From Trichaptum fuscoviolaceum (lineage: Eukaryota; Basidiomycota; Agaricomycetes; Hymenochaetales; Trichaptaceae): DNA of 64,000 nt. Made by a program: the position numbers and the translations under genes. The stretch spans positions 3,660,707 to 3,724,706 of the forward strand of contig CAJSYZ010000008.1 of assembly GCA_910574455.1 (NCBI GenBank), in the 5' to 3' direction. Shown piece after piece: positions 1 through 11,035 of the stretch (positions within the stretch are counted from its first letter, which is position 1; each line of letters starts with the position of its first letter). Below the pieces are notes generated by a model. The model was given only the letters and a program-made list of their open reading frames with translations, was not told the DNA's origin and made no database searches.

Positions 1-717
1 GTCGATGCACCAGAAACTGCAGAACTCTTCCTGCAACACGTCTGGAAGCTGCACGGAACCCCCCGCCAGATCATATCCGACCGAGGACCACAGTTTGTCG
101 CGCAGTTCATGAAAGCCCTCTTTTCCCGACTCGGTATCAAGGGTACCACGTCGACTGCGTATCACCCGCAGACGGATGGGCAAACCGAAAGGGTAAACCA
201 AGAGCTGGAACAATATTTATGGGCTTTCATAGATACACGACAAGAAAACTGGGCCGGATTACTCCCAATGGCAGAGTTCGCGCACAACACGAAAGCGCAT
301 GCGGCAACACGACAATCCCCGTTCGCGCTTGTCTACAGCTACAATCCCGAATTCACGATTGCCCCAAGCGACGGCCTGTCCACGGTCCCCGCCGCGGACG
401 CACGACTACAGGAGCTTCAGCAGGCACAGGAAGAGGCAAGAGCGGCTTTGGAGGTTGCGGCAGAACGCATGAAGCAGCACTACGATCAGGCCCGGAACGA
501 GGCCCCGCAGTACGCAGTCGGGGATAAAGTATGGCTCGAGGCGACGAACGTTTGGCGACCGGGAGCGCGCAAATTATTACCGAAACGACTAGGGCCGTAT
601 AAAGTGAAGGCAAAGCTAAGTGACCTCACCTACGAACTCGAACTCCCCGCGTTGCTGAAGATTCATCCCGTATTTCACTATCGCTGCTCTCGCCATACCA
701 CGAAGACGATATTCCCG
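1..717 (+). pseudogene. Ty3/gypsy element A, 3' part of pol (integrase core), interrupted
   Basis: The frame is open from base 1 and translates to the end of a retrotransposon integrase core. SDRGPQF supplies the second catalytic Asp, and HPQTDGQTERVNQELEQ supplies the Glu of the DD35E triad. A GPY-like segment (KRLGPYKV) and IHPVFH follow. The intact relative in element C continues from HPVFH into a VSLL motif. Here one base appears to be missing after the histidine codon near 676-680, so the frame runs into a stop by 732. The coding sequence is then cut by the TIR element at 718 and resumes at 4426 with the chromodomain. The element's 5' LTR, gag and most of pol lie left of the window. It is clearly an inactive copy. 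Confidence 0.9.
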
Positions 718-721
718 AGCC

Positions 722-789
722 GTACCAACTAATAATCTTATAGATCTGCGATAATTACCGCAACCCGTTTCTAAAGTTATCGCGATAAC
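722..789. repeat. Left TIR of element E1
   Basis: It starts GTACCAACTAATAATCTTA and is the reverse complement, with a few mismatches, of 4345-4412. It contains the perfect 14-bp palindrome GTTATCGCGATAAC and an imperfect version of GCGATAATTATCGC. Palindromes of this kind in TIRs are plausible transposase-binding sites (inference). Confidence 0.85.
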
Positions 790-1029
790 GGGACCATAGC
801 ATTTTTGGCCTGTGCGGCAGCTTAATGCCGGGGTGCCGCCTCACGGCACCTCACGGCATGCATCCCGCGTCAGGGACCAGGCTGAATTCGGTAATACAGC
901 CTGGTTTTGATCACAGGTGCGTTTGCTTCGCAATAATTTAGCTACCGGGGCCAGCCCCTAGTAATTTGATATAAAATAGCTTTAAGCTATTGCAATAGGT
1001 TAATCTTTTTTATTTGATTTATGACGCAG

Positions 1030-1872
1030 CAGCTGATTTTTAATTAATGTTGCGACACTGCGCGAAAGTAAGCGCCGGCGCTTACGGTGTCGTGCGCGCG
1101 CGTTGTCCGTCCTTTTCTCCCACTTTCACGACGACTACGTCCTTTTCTCCTCTTTTCCACTCTCATTCTTCTTTTTTCTTCTTCTCCAAACTATTTCGGA
1201 GGGTTCGCAACGCAAGTATGTTGGCTGCAGAGGAGTAAGAAGGCCGTAAATGAGACAGGTGCGTCTCTCCGAATCCTGCACTTCTTGCCGTTCAAAGCTA
1301 ATCTTTACTGTCCGTGTATCTATAGGTGCAGCGCAAGCAAGCGCGCGGCGCGAACCTTCACTCTCATCTTCATTGCAAGAATCTGGACGATACCACAGGA
1401 CGCAGACCATGCCAATCATTCCTCCGCTCTCCCAAATCCGAGAACAGCTGTTGCTGCAAACACGACATCTGCAACAAACGCAGCGCCGATAGCGACAATC
1501 GCCATTGTTAATCTGGACAACAATCATACCAGGATGATCGCGATCACGAGCAAGAGTTGAACGGGTTGGAATCCAAGCAGCGTGCTCCACGGCCTAATCT
1601 CTATCCACAGCTCATACATTCTCACAGCTTCTCCTCGGCATCTGCTCTTCAGCAACAGCACGCCCAATCTAATGGGGCGAAATATGCGGGAAGGGCCATT
1701 CCTTTTGAACAACGCAAGACTGGGACAACCCTGCGCAAGAACTCGACGATCAACGCTGCTGTGGCTGCGTAGAAAAGAGGTAGGTACGTCGACTACAAAT
1801 CCGTTCTACCAAATGCGTCCTGGCTTAACGATTGAACCTTCCAGGCTCCGAGACAAACAGGTAGCTGCTTAA
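1030..1872 (+). other. Element E1 interior: possible captured exons, unrecognised
   Basis: A pyrimidine-rich stretch at about 1107-1190 looks like a promoter or 5' leader and is followed by several overlapping open frames of 60-157 codons. Two of them (about 1326-1511 and 1557-1772) join in composition into a Ser/Gln/Asn-rich sequence with Cys clusters. A GTGCGT donor near 1259 and a CTATAG acceptor near 1325 could mark an intron. No family was recognised, so this may be a captured fragment or a decayed transposon gene. Confidence 0.3.
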
Positions 1873-3170
1873 AGGGCTAGAAATGGATCAGTAATGCGAT
1901 GATAGAACTGCGGCAGTGAGGATGCGCCTTCGCAACCGCGCACGATCTGCGTGATCGACGGTTTGTGAAGGCTAAATTTAGTATGTTTGTTTTCGCTTTT
2001 TTTAATTTAGAATCATGTATATTACTACTTAAATACAATATCTAATATGTATGCATTTGAATCCCAAAAAAACCGCGCGCAAAAAGTGGAGATTTAAATT
2101 TACAGAGCATGTCGAAGGTGTCCTTCGACACGTCCGTGTCCTCGAAAGTGAGTCCGGCGATTCCCGGAGCATTTACCCGAGGCATCGCCGGACACACTGT
2201 TCTCTCAAAATTAAACCAATGGTTTGAGTGGGCTTCAGGCACAATATGCTACGCAAAAGAAGTAGTCTGATAGTAAATTATCATAATTATTTTAATAGCA
2301 TTCATGTACTTTGTTGTTGAGCAAGTAGCATAACAATGCTAAAAAGTGCTGTTCTAACAGTATTTATTCATTTGTATTTTTTTGAGTGTCTCTGAGACTT
2401 TCATTTTCTGTCAAATAGCAGTCCTAAGCAATCGAAAGAAGTATAAAAAAGAATTTTGGTGATAGATATAGTGGAAGTGGGTGAACTCAAAAGTGTTGCT
2501 TCGAAAGCAACACATTGAGTGAAAGTTGTACAAATGTGTTCCACTCTCAGACTGATTTGTCTACTTCACAACTGTTTTCTTAATAACTTCCATTCTAACA
2601 CCTGAGCTTGTTTCATTAGAGCCTCTTTTATTGCTATGTAATATATCTATATTTTTAAATCATCATTAGTATAGTGAAACTAGCTGCAAATGTTGAATTT
2701 TGACTCAAAAGTGCTCAAAATGGCCAATTTTAGAGATTGTTTCATTTGTTTAGCCTTTTGTAAAGCTACATGAAGGCCCATAATTTTTCGAGAGCTTCAA
2801 TAATATACATTGAGCCATAATGTAAAGTTCTAAGGCTATCCGAGGAACGTAAGATAAAAGAGAAATCGAAGAATTGTAGGAAATATGCATGAATCATGCA
2901 TTTCTATTGTAGATTTTACATTGTACCCTTTGTAGCACATTCTGTAGCCTCCGTATTTTCTGTGTACATAAATTAGCATATAACACATCTAAATAGCTAC
3001 TGTGCCTGAGATCAATATGTCTACATTAAATTCAAAGCGTATGTTATTGATATGTTTGAAGCAGAAAAAAAGTGTGAGACATACCATATATAGTAATTTC
3101 ACGCGGTTCTCAGGGTCGTGGCGCGCTATCCGCACGCATCACGAACGTCGTCTTTCTCTTTCTTCTCTCT
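1873..3170. other. AT-rich non-coding interior of element E1
   Basis: No credible gene was seen on either strand. The stretch is AT-rich with many short homopolymers. A GC-richer island at about 2095-2215 contains short inverted repeats around a GTGTCCTCGA-type sequence and could be the remnant of a smaller nested insertion. The rest carries nothing I can name. Confidence 0.5.
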
Positions 3171-3310
3171 TCTTCAAGCTCTTTGAGCTATGGACGACGG
3201 GCAAGAAGGCGTTTGCTTCGCGCAAACGCCGTCTTGCTTCTGCTTCCGCAGCCTCTCGCCTCTCGGGCGCGAGCTGTATGCTCGCAAGCGCAGCTTTCTA
3301 GGCCTCGGAC

Positions 3311-3545
3311 GACGAGTCCTACTCCTACAACCTCCTTATCTCTCTGGACGACGAGAAGCTCAAGGACAAGTTTGAGCCCGATGGCAAGTTCAAGCTAGGC
3401 TTCCGTGAACGAGGCGATCTCATGGCTCGATGGCTCGCTGGAATCACCGAATCAGGAGTACGAGGAGAAACAGAAGGAGCTCGAGAGTGTCGCGAACCTC
3501 ATGCAGAGCCTCTACGCCGGTGCGGGCGGTAACATTCCCTGGCGG
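3311..3545 (+). pseudogene. Captured cytosolic Hsp70 C-terminal lid fragment
   Basis: Two frames together match the helical lid of cytosolic (Ssa-type) Hsp70. First comes SYSYNLLISLDDEKLKDKF from 3317. After a frameshift near 3396 comes VNEAISWLDG, then EYEEKQKELESVAN and LYAGAGG. The order and spacing match the end of the Hsp70 substrate-binding domain lid. The nucleotide-binding domain and most of the substrate-binding domain are absent. In the intact protein this region closes over bound peptide; here it is a fragment of about 78 codons inside E1. A GTGCGT donor-like site follows at 3547, so the capture may have included genomic intron sequence. It is not expected to make a functional chaperone. 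Confidence 0.8.
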
Positions 3546-3599
3546 TGCGTCATTTTTTTGGCTTTAATTTGTCCTTACGAAGATTAGTAGCTCATTAGA

Positions 3600-4160
3600 T
3601 TTGACTGATAGTGGCTTGCTTTTCATTACAGTTGCGCGATATTCCTGTGAGCCACGCGTGATAGACGCTTGCGAGCTCTCACTTCCTTTCCCGTTCTCAA
3701 GCAGCCCTCGCCTTCCTTCCGCGCACTTTGTGTGCTTCCGCTGCACACGACCTCTCACCCACTCGACAGCGACGAATACCCCGGCGGTGCCGAACACTGT
3801 CATGGCTGGCGAGCCCGAATCACCTCCTTCGCAAGCAGTCCACCTTCCTCAACCTCATCGCGAACGAAATCGAGCTGAGCATATTTGCCAAGGACAAAAA
3901 GGTCGCCGACTTCGAACCGATCGCCCACAGAGACCGACAGCGGCAGCGCGTCCATGAGCGAGAAGCGAGGGCCCGCGCGCCGCGCTGCTCCTCACCTGCG
4001 GTACGCTCGTATGCGTCTGGTTCTCTTCTCCTGGGGGCTGGCCAGACCCGGACGCGCAACGCACGGGCTGGGGTGGCGGTAACCGCGCGCTGTTCCCCGC
4101 CCCGTGCGCGCAAGGCTGCCACGCGAGCCGCCCTGCTGCTAAATTTTTTTTGTATTTAAA
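3600..4160 (+). other. GC-rich coding-like stretch in element E1, unrecognised
   Basis: Several overlapping open frames have the codon bias of a captured gene. The most protein-like one contains STFLNLIANEIELSIFAKDK near 3835-3895 and then KVADFEPIAH. I do not recognise the family. It could be a second captured fragment next to the Hsp70 piece. The final 4020-4140 is GC-rich low-complexity sequence, then an AT-rich run leads to the right TIR. Confidence 0.3.
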
Positions 4161-4344
4161 GTATTTATTTGAAATGTAGACAGGCCTGGACTACAGTCCA
4201 GGCACTCTTAAATTAATATAATATTTATTTCAAACGAGTACGGGGCTCTGCTGCGCTGCCGGGCAAAGCCCTGACAAGGCTGCGTCGGCACGCGCGGCCC
4301 AGGCAGAGCTGAAAGGCAGAACGAGCTGCCGAAGGCCTGCCGAA

Positions 4345-4412
4345 GTTATCGCGATAACTTTAGAAACGGGTTGCGATAATTATCGCATATCCATAAGATT
4401 ATTAGTTGGTAC
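4345..4412. repeat. Right TIR of element E1
   Basis: It is the reverse complement of 722-789 with a few mismatches. It carries GTTATCGCGATAAC (4345-4358) and a perfect GCGATAATTATCGC palindrome (4373-4386). The candidate TSD TATTCCCG follows at 4418-4425. Confidence 0.85.
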
Positions 4413-4425
4413 TGGTGTATTCCCG

Positions 4426-4694
4426 GTCGAACGCAACCCCCGCCGCCCCCAGTCGAAGTAGAAGGAGATCTGGAATACGAGGTGGAAGAGGTACTGGACG
4501 CTAGACGGTTTAGACGGAGGTTTGAATATTTGGTACGATGGAAGGGATATTCGAGCGCGGAAGATACATGGATTCCCGCAAAGGATATGGGTAATGCAAA
4601 GGCTAAAATTCGCAGTTTCTATCGAAAACACCCGGACGCCCCTCGAGAGGTCAATGCTATCGAGCTCTGTGACCTGAGCAAGATTCAAGCTTAG
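4426..4694 (+). pseudogene. Element A pol C-terminus with chromodomain
   Basis: This is the continuation of the pol frame interrupted at 717. A proline-rich linker and VEGDLEYEVEEVLDARR lead into FEYLVRWKGYSSAEDTW, the conserved core of an integrase-linked chromodomain with its aromatic and acidic positions. The frame ends at a TAG at 4692-4694. The same order (GPY/F region, proline linker, chromodomain, stop, polypurine tract, LTR) occurs in the intact element C. In chromodomain Ty3/gypsy elements this module steers integration, often to heterochromatin. The copy is inactive because E1 separates it from the integrase core. Confidence 0.9.
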
Positions 4695-4712
4695 CGCCCC
4701 GGAGTTGCGCCT

Positions 4713-4726
4713 TTGGAGGGGGGTAA
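4713..4726 (+). other. Polypurine tract of element A
   Basis: TTGGAGGGGGGTAA lies directly upstream of the LTR start TGTTGAG. This is the usual position for the plus-strand primer, and element C has an almost identical tract. Confidence 0.85.
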
Positions 4727-5545
4727 TGTTGAGATCCCAGGCCCCTTTTCTCATTTCCCGCACGTTCCCGCCAAGGATCCCGACATGAGCAGACAATCCC
4801 GCGGGGAGAATCCCGCCATTGGATTCCCCGCGCGAAACCTCATTCCCGAATCGCACGATCCCATGCTCACGTGACTTATCCCGCACCACCGTCCCGGCAA
4901 CCATGCACGCATACACACACTCATTTACGACGACCCGCCACGGCACACGTACATTCACTTATCAACATACGCTCATTAATCCGCTAGTACCTCAAGGAGA
5001 CGACCTGCAACAGTCTGGCATACCTAGTCTGGCTAGTCGCGGCCCCGGACCGGACGCTGACGTCCACGGACAGGCCGTAGCCATCTGGAGAGACGGGATG
5101 GACATGCCTAGCATTGCGGTCGTAGCATGTATCGTTTGTAGTAGATAGGTGCGCATTGCGCAAGGACACTTAGCGTAGATTAACTATACAGTCTTTACGA
5201 AGTAGATAAATAGCTGTAGGCATCGTAAGGAGCACCCCACTTTTGACCTCTTGTGGAGTGCTTCCTTAGGTGCGATCTCTCTCTTTTCTCTTGTGTAGTT
5301 AGTTACGCAATACTTACTTGTGGAGTGCTTCCTTAGGGATCCGCTTACTTGACGTTCAAAGCAGTGAAGAGTCCTAGCTGGCCTTGAGAATCCCGCGACG
5401 CGCCTGGATAGAATCCCGCGCGTTCCCCCGCCTGATTTCCCACGCTCGTTCCCAGTCGCGAATCCAGATTCCCGAACGCGGGTTCTAGTCGCGAATTCCA
5501 GTTTCCCAAAACTGATTCCCGCTACAATTCCCGACGGTCGTAACA
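4727..5545 (+). mobile_element. 3' LTR of Ty3/gypsy element A (819 bp)
   Basis: It begins TGTTGAGATCCC after the polypurine tract and ends CGTAACA. It is followed by TACGG (5546-5550), which is present once in the uninterrupted B sequence near 14404 and fits a 5-bp TSD. A TAAATA box at 5207-5212 lies 32 bp upstream of ACTTTTGACCT (5239), the likely transcript start by analogy with families B and C. A GTGGAGTGCTTCCTTAGG motif occurs twice downstream. TCCCGC-type motifs are dense. A second copy of the same length is the solo LTR at 9522-10340. Confidence 0.9.
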
Positions 5546-6591
5546 TACGGTGGCGACAGGTATTTATCTACTGGGCAGAATCTACAGGGAACGGGCATGC
5601 ACAAACGCGCAACTAACTAGTTACACAATCTTGCGGGCGAAGGCCGCGCATACAGTGACGTGACTCCGGGATTCGGGATTCAGTGCGGGAACATCTGGGC
5701 AAGATCTAAGGGAACGAGCGTGAAGCATGGTCAAGTGAAACAAAGAGAACTAAAGGAATGTAATTGTGCGCAAGGTATCAAGCTGGCGCACAGGCAGCGG
5801 GGTAACAAACGTGGGGGGCGGATGTAATGCATACATCGTCTTGGGATAAGTTGCAGGCAACTTCTGGCGTGGATCAGGGTCGCGGGAGATCGACAGGGAC
5901 CAACTTCGAAGAAGCCGGTGCTTCGATGTCGTAACGAAGCCTAATCGCGAGGCGCGCGCGGGGCAGGGCGACTAAGGACGGGGTTCGAGTCCTTGCGGAC
6001 AATGAGATCAATCCTGCACACGGGGTGGCGGGAATGTGGTCTGCGGGCCGGGGCAGGACGCTACTAGCGGGACTAGTTGGCTGGCACGTGCGTGGCCAGG
6101 CCAATCACCTGGGGCTATCTCAAGACGAGGTTAGCATCGAGGAGCGGGGAAGCTAAGGGGTTTCCCGTGGACGGCGGGAAACCAGCGAGATTCGCGACTA
6201 GATCATGCAGGGAATCTGGTTCGGGTTTCGACTGGGAATCGAGTTCGGGTTTCGACCGGGAATCAAGACAGGGTTCGACCGGGAATCGTAGCGGGAATCT
6301 TTCGGGAATCAGAGCGGGGACTTAGCTGGGGTTGCGATGGGAATCGCGGCGGGATCAAAGGCGGGAATCCTGCGGGGGATTTGCGCAGGGATTCGAGACG
6401 GGGCGCAAGGCGGAAAACGAGCGGGGTTTCGACTGGGATCGTGCGGGGGAAAGGAGCGGGATTCCAACCGGGAAGCGAGCGGGGTTTCTACCGGGAATGA
6501 GTGGGGGAGTCTGGCGAGACTCTAGTCGGGAAACGAGCGGGGGCAGTTTGGCAGGACTCCAACCGGGAACTGCTACCAGCAGAAATGAAGC

Positions 6592-7907
6592 TCACTATAT
6601 GAACAATTAGTCAAGTCAAATACGACATGGGTGTGCATCAGCAGTGAGTGAAAGTCAAAAGTGAGCTTGAAGCGGTGCTCACCTCTGAAGCTCACTTTGC
6701 CCCCTCCTATAGAGGGTAGTATACAGCTGTAGTTATACTATAATATAACAAATGTCTATTTAATAATTGAGCATACCCACCGCTTTTTTGAGCTAATTAT
6801 AGTACTCAGGCACTGCTGATTGACAGTATGCTGTAATAATTTAGAATTTCATAATTTCCATCCATTTTGAGATATGAGGCACATCAGGGTTCAGGACCCT
6901 GAGGTCTGGCAGGTTCCAGGTCACTTGGTGCCTGCTGCCGCTTTAGGGGGTCGTGGGAATAAATTCAAATTAGCCTTTGCAGGCCCTACAGGCCTTTAAA
7001 AATAGCGCAAAAATAGCCAAAAAATCAGAAAAATATTCCTGGGCACTGCCGCTTTGCCCTAGCGTGGGAACTACGCTTTTATGCGACCATATTAGGCTAC
7101 CAGGGTGCTCTGGGCCTTCCTGGGCCCTTCCAAAAGCGGTAAAAATCATCATAAAATAGATAATTATATTCATTTGCCCCTGCATATATGCAGGCTTCCC
7201 CTGGGCCTACCAGCAGCAAATAAAATACACTAAAATCATAATATATTAGGAGAAGTCTATCTAAGATGAACTGGATGGCTATATATAGCAATACTAGCTG
7301 GGAACATGTATAGAATAGCATAATATATTCTATTTTTAATGCTAATCAAATGGGGCTCATTGCACCACATTAGGGTACCTCCAGAATGCAAATTTTGATG
7401 GAAATCCAATGGTGCATACTAGACAAGCTGAAACGAGCTTTCAAGGCGCCAAAATATGCATTTTACGTTTTGTTACAGATTATTCTTTTATTCAAATGTT
7501 ATTTTTACTACAGCACTTATACTGCACGTAATGGCACGTATAGATAGCCGAAATGGTAGAGAATAACGAGGAGAACAATAATATGAGCTTAGAATAGATA
7601 CACGGCGGCTATATATAGCTCTAACACACTAATTTGTTTCGGAGTGCATGCAATTATTGTTTCTCTCTCATATACATATACACACAGTATCTACGTGTGC
7701 TAATAGGTTTGAATAGCTCTCTATATATGCTTTTCATGCTGTACGAAGTTTCACGGCAATCGGAGCTCATTCTGAATTGATATAAGACATGCAAGTTTCG
7801 GGAAGAATGGTTAATTTTAATTTATTGGGAGGGTTATGGGTCAGGCACAGAGTGCCAAACATTCACTATAGGTATCCTAAACATAATCCAGTAGCATGTT
7901 TGGGATG
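6592..7907 (+). repeat. Left arm of the E2 inverted repeat
   Basis: It is a near-perfect reverse complement of 8016-9332. It is AT-rich with many ATATAT-type motifs and no credible gene. Confidence 0.9.
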
Positions 7908-8015
7908 CAGGTGGAAACTGTAAGTTATATGTGTTTCTGACATAACATGTATATTCTGATATCACACATAGCATATTACTCTACAATGTTGGATATGACT
8001 TCGCCATTCCAATGA

Positions 8016-9332
8016 CATCCCAAACATGCAATTGGATTATGTTTAGGATACTTATAGTGAATGTTTGGCACTCTGTGCCTGACCTATAACTCTCCCAATA
8101 AATTAAAATTAACCATTCTTTCCGAAACTTGCATGTCTTATATCAATTCAGAATGAGCTCCGATTGCCGTGAAACTTCGTACAGCATGAAAAGCATATAT
8201 AGAGAGCTATTTAAACCTATTAGAACACGTAGATACTGTGTGTATATGTATATGAGAGAGAAACAATAATTGCATGCACTCCGAAACAAATTAGTGTGTT
8301 AGAGCTATATATAGCCGCCGTGTATCTATTCTAAGCTCATATTATTGTTCTCCTCGTTATTCTCTACCATTTCGGCTATCTATACGTGCCATTACGTGCA
8401 GTATAAGTGCTGTAGTAAAAATAACATTTGAATAAAAGAATAATCTGTAACAAAACGTAAAATGCATATTTTGGCGCCTTGAAAGCCCGTTTCAGCTTGT
8501 CTAGTATGCACCATTGGATTTCCATCAAAATTTGCATTCTGGAGGTACCCTAATGTGGTGCAATGAGCCCCATTTGATTAGCATTAAAAATAGAATATAT
8601 TATGCTATTCTATACATGTTCCCAGCTAGTATTGCTATATATAGCCATCCAGTTCATCTTAGATAGACTTCTCCTAATATATTATGATTTTAGTGTATTT
8701 TATTTGCTGCTGGTAGGCCCAGGGGAAGCCTGCATATATGCAGGGGCAAATGAATATAATTATCTATTTTATGATGATTTTTACCGCTTTTGGAAGGGCC
8801 CAGGAAGGCCCAGAGCACCCTGGTAGCCTAATATGGTCGCCATAAAAGCGTAGTTCCCACGCTAGGGCAAAGCGGCAGTGCCCAGGAATATTTTTCTGAT
8901 TTTTTGGCTATTTTTGCGCTATTTTTAAAGGCCTGTAGGGCCTGCAAAGGCTAATTTGAATTTATTCCCACGACCCCCTAAAGCGGCAGCAGGCACCAAG
9001 TGACCTGGAACCTGCCAGACCTCAGGGTCCTGAACCCTGATGTGCCTCATATCTCAAAATGGATGGAAATTATGAAATTCTAAATTATTACAGCATACTG
9101 TCAATCAGCAGTGCCTGAGTACTATAATTAGCTCAAAAAAGCGGTGGGTATGCTCAATTATTAAATAGACATTTGTTATATTATAGTATAACTACAGCTG
9201 TATACTACCCTCTATAGGAGGGGGCAAAGTGAGCTTCAGAGGTGAGCACCGCTTCAAGCTCACTTTTGACTTTCACTCACTGCTGATGCACACCCATGTC
9301 GTATTTGACTTGACTAATTGTTCATATAGTGA
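8016..9332 (-). repeat. Right arm of the E2 inverted repeat
   Basis: It is the mirror arm of 6592-7907. Isolated substitutions (for example within the AAGCCCGTTTCAGC match near 8487) show slight divergence since the arms were last identical. Confidence 0.9.
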
Positions 9333-9521
9333 ACATCACTCTGTAGTACAGCCAGTGAGCATTGCTCACACTTGAAGCTTCATTTTAGCTGGCAGGACTG
9401 AACCGGGACGAGTGGGGGGAGTCTTGACGGGACTCCAACCGTGAACAAGCATGGGTTGCGGGATTGTCAGAGGGGACGCTTGACAGCGTTCGCGGCGAGG
9501 CGGGATTCCTGGCGGGGCAGG

Positions 9522-10340
9522 TGTTACGACCGTCGGGAATTGTTGCGGGAATCAGTTTCGGGAAACTGGAATTCGCGACAAGAACCCGCGTTCGGGAATC
9601 TGGATTCGCGACTGGGAACGAGCGTGGGAAATCAGGCGGGGAAACGCGCGGGATTCTATCCAGGCGCGTCGCGGGATTCTCAAGGCCAGCTAGGACTCTT
9701 CACTGCTTTGAACGTCAAGTAAGCGGATCCCTAAGGAAGCACTCCACAAGTAAGTATTGCGCAACTAACTATACAGGAGAAAAGAGAGAGATCGCACCTA
9801 AGGAAGCACTCCACAAGAGGTCAAAAGTGGGGTGCTCCTTACGATGCCTACAGCTATTTATCTACTTCGTAAAGACTGTATAGTTAATCTACGCTAAGTG
9901 TCCTTGCGCAATGCGCACCTATCTACTACAAACGATACATGCTACGACCGCAATGCTAGGCATGTCCATCCCGTCTCTCCAGATGGCTACGGCCTGTCCG
10001 TGGACGTCAGCGTCCGGTCCGGGGCCGCGACTAGCCAGACTAGGTATGCCAGACTGTTGCAGGTCGTCTCCTTGAGGTACTAGCGGATTAATGAGCGTAT
10101 GTTGATAAGTGAGTGTACGTGTGCCGTGGCGGGTCGTCGTAAATGAGTGTGTGTATGCGTGCATGGTTGCCGGGACGGTGGTGCGGGATAAGTCACGTGA
10201 GCATGGGGTCGTGTGATTCGGGAATGAGGTTTCGCGCGGGGAATCCAATGGCGGGATTCTCCCCGCGGGATTGTCTGCTCATGTCGGGATCCTTGGCGGG
10301 AAAGTGCGGGAAATGAGAAAAGGGGCCTAGGATCTCGACA
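9522..10340 (-). mobile_element. Solo LTR of Ty3/gypsy family A
   Basis: It is 819 bp, the same length as the 3' LTR at 4727-5545 and its reverse complement, with about a dozen differences. It starts TGTTACGACC on the plus strand and ends TCTCGACA. The 5-bp TSD is GCAGG (9517-9521 and 10341-10345). The uninterrupted B sequence near 13270 has this site once. A solo LTR is the usual product of LTR-LTR recombination. Confidence 0.93.
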
Positions 10341-11035
10341 GCAGGCTGTGGACGAACAAGGGCAGGTCAAGAGGCACAGGATGTCGAAGGGGTTAGCTAG
10401 GGCACCGTGGCAGGACAAGCGCAGGACAGGGTTCGTGACCGGGCAGGATTGCGGGGTAGCAATCCTTGACCGCTGTCGTGTTGGCTTACTCAAGGCCAGA
10501 CAGAGGTCGGCTTGGACGCAGTGGATCAATCTCCTAACTGCACTTCATGACTGTGGACGCGAGGCCGGGATCTGGTATCCAGGCATAGTCGAGAACCTAC
10601 AAGGTCTGGGATAGCTATGGCTGTGGCTATGGCTGTGGCAGGGTATGGCTATGGCTGTGGCTATGGTGAGTGACTTCGGGACTATGGCGAGGTACGGGGT
10701 TCGCTGGGGCGGGGAACAGAGCATGACGGGAGCGGGGAGCAAGCAGGGATCATCCTAGAGTCGGGGGAACGACAAGGCGGGCTAGGGATGGATCGAGACA
10801 CGGGGACAAGGCGGGGGACTGACGAGGAGACGTGGGCGAGGACAAGCAGGGGCGAGGAAGTCGTGGCGGGGCGGAACTCTTAGCAGGAGAATGCATGGCG
10901 AGGCAGAGGTTCTTCCGGGATCAGAGAGCGGGGGATCCTTTCAGGATCTAGCCAAGGTCGCAATTTTGGGTTTCAGTATACCGGGTTCTGTTTGAGATTG
11001 CCTTAGACATGTGTGGGTCCTGGTGGATCCCGACA

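Larger units (their letters stand above)
718..4417. mobile_element. 3.7-kb TIR DNA element (E1) inserted in element A pol
   Basis: The unit splits a single pol reading frame: integrase on the left, chromodomain on the right. It is bounded by imperfect TIRs of about 68 bp and flanked by the candidate 8-bp TSD TATTCCCG (710-717 and 4418-4425). No transposase was recognised, so it is probably non-autonomous and moved in trans. An 8-bp TSD is known for hAT and for fungal KDZ-type elements. The ends do not show a clear hAT CAGRG start, so the superfamily is open. The interior holds an Hsp70 fragment and GC-rich unrecognised pieces, which suggests gene capture. The outermost 12-13 bp are less well matched between the two ends than the rest of the TIR. 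Confidence 0.8.
6578..9390. mobile_element. Long-inverted-repeat (foldback-type) element E2
   Basis: Arms of about 1.3 kb (6592-7907 and 8016-9332) are reverse complements with only scattered differences and are separated by about 108 bp. Outer ends share AGC(A/T)(A/G)AAATGAAGCT. The right end has about 45 extra bases between this end motif and the arm. The flanks repeat GGCAGGACT(CC/G)AACCGGGA (6550-6568 and 9391-9408), which occurs once in the uninterrupted B sequence near 13400, so this could be a long target duplication. No transposase frame exists; the identical 74-codon frames in the two arms are mirror images of one another. Long TIRs are typical of foldback and some Mutator-like elements, but class assignment is open. 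Confidence 0.8.
5546..11035 (-). mobile_element. Inverted copy of long LTR family B, broken by nested elements
   Basis: Segments 5546-6577, 9391-9521 and 10341-11035 together match the reverse complement of the solo LTR at 12583-15071, from its internal position near 14404 to its first base. The remaining end should lie left of element A, outside the window. Insertions in order are element A at TACGG, the long-inverted-repeat element E2 at 6578-9390, and a solo LTR of family A at 9522-10340. The copy ends GATCCCGACA at 11035, matching the TGTTGGGATCC start of the other copy. Short open frames here are shadows of repeated TCCCGC-rich sequence. No protein gene was seen. Confidence 0.85.

Noticed and set aside
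5940..6005. Possible tRNA (GGTTCGAGTCC, a T-loop-like motif)
   Set aside because: The surrounding bases form only a simple AAGGAC/GTCCTT hairpin; no acceptor, D or anticodon stems can be drawn. It lies in the repeated B LTR.
7097..7321. 74-codon frame (also 8602-8826)
   Set aside because: The two frames are mirror images in the arms of E2; AT-rich with no domain. Identity reflects the palindrome, not selection on a protein.
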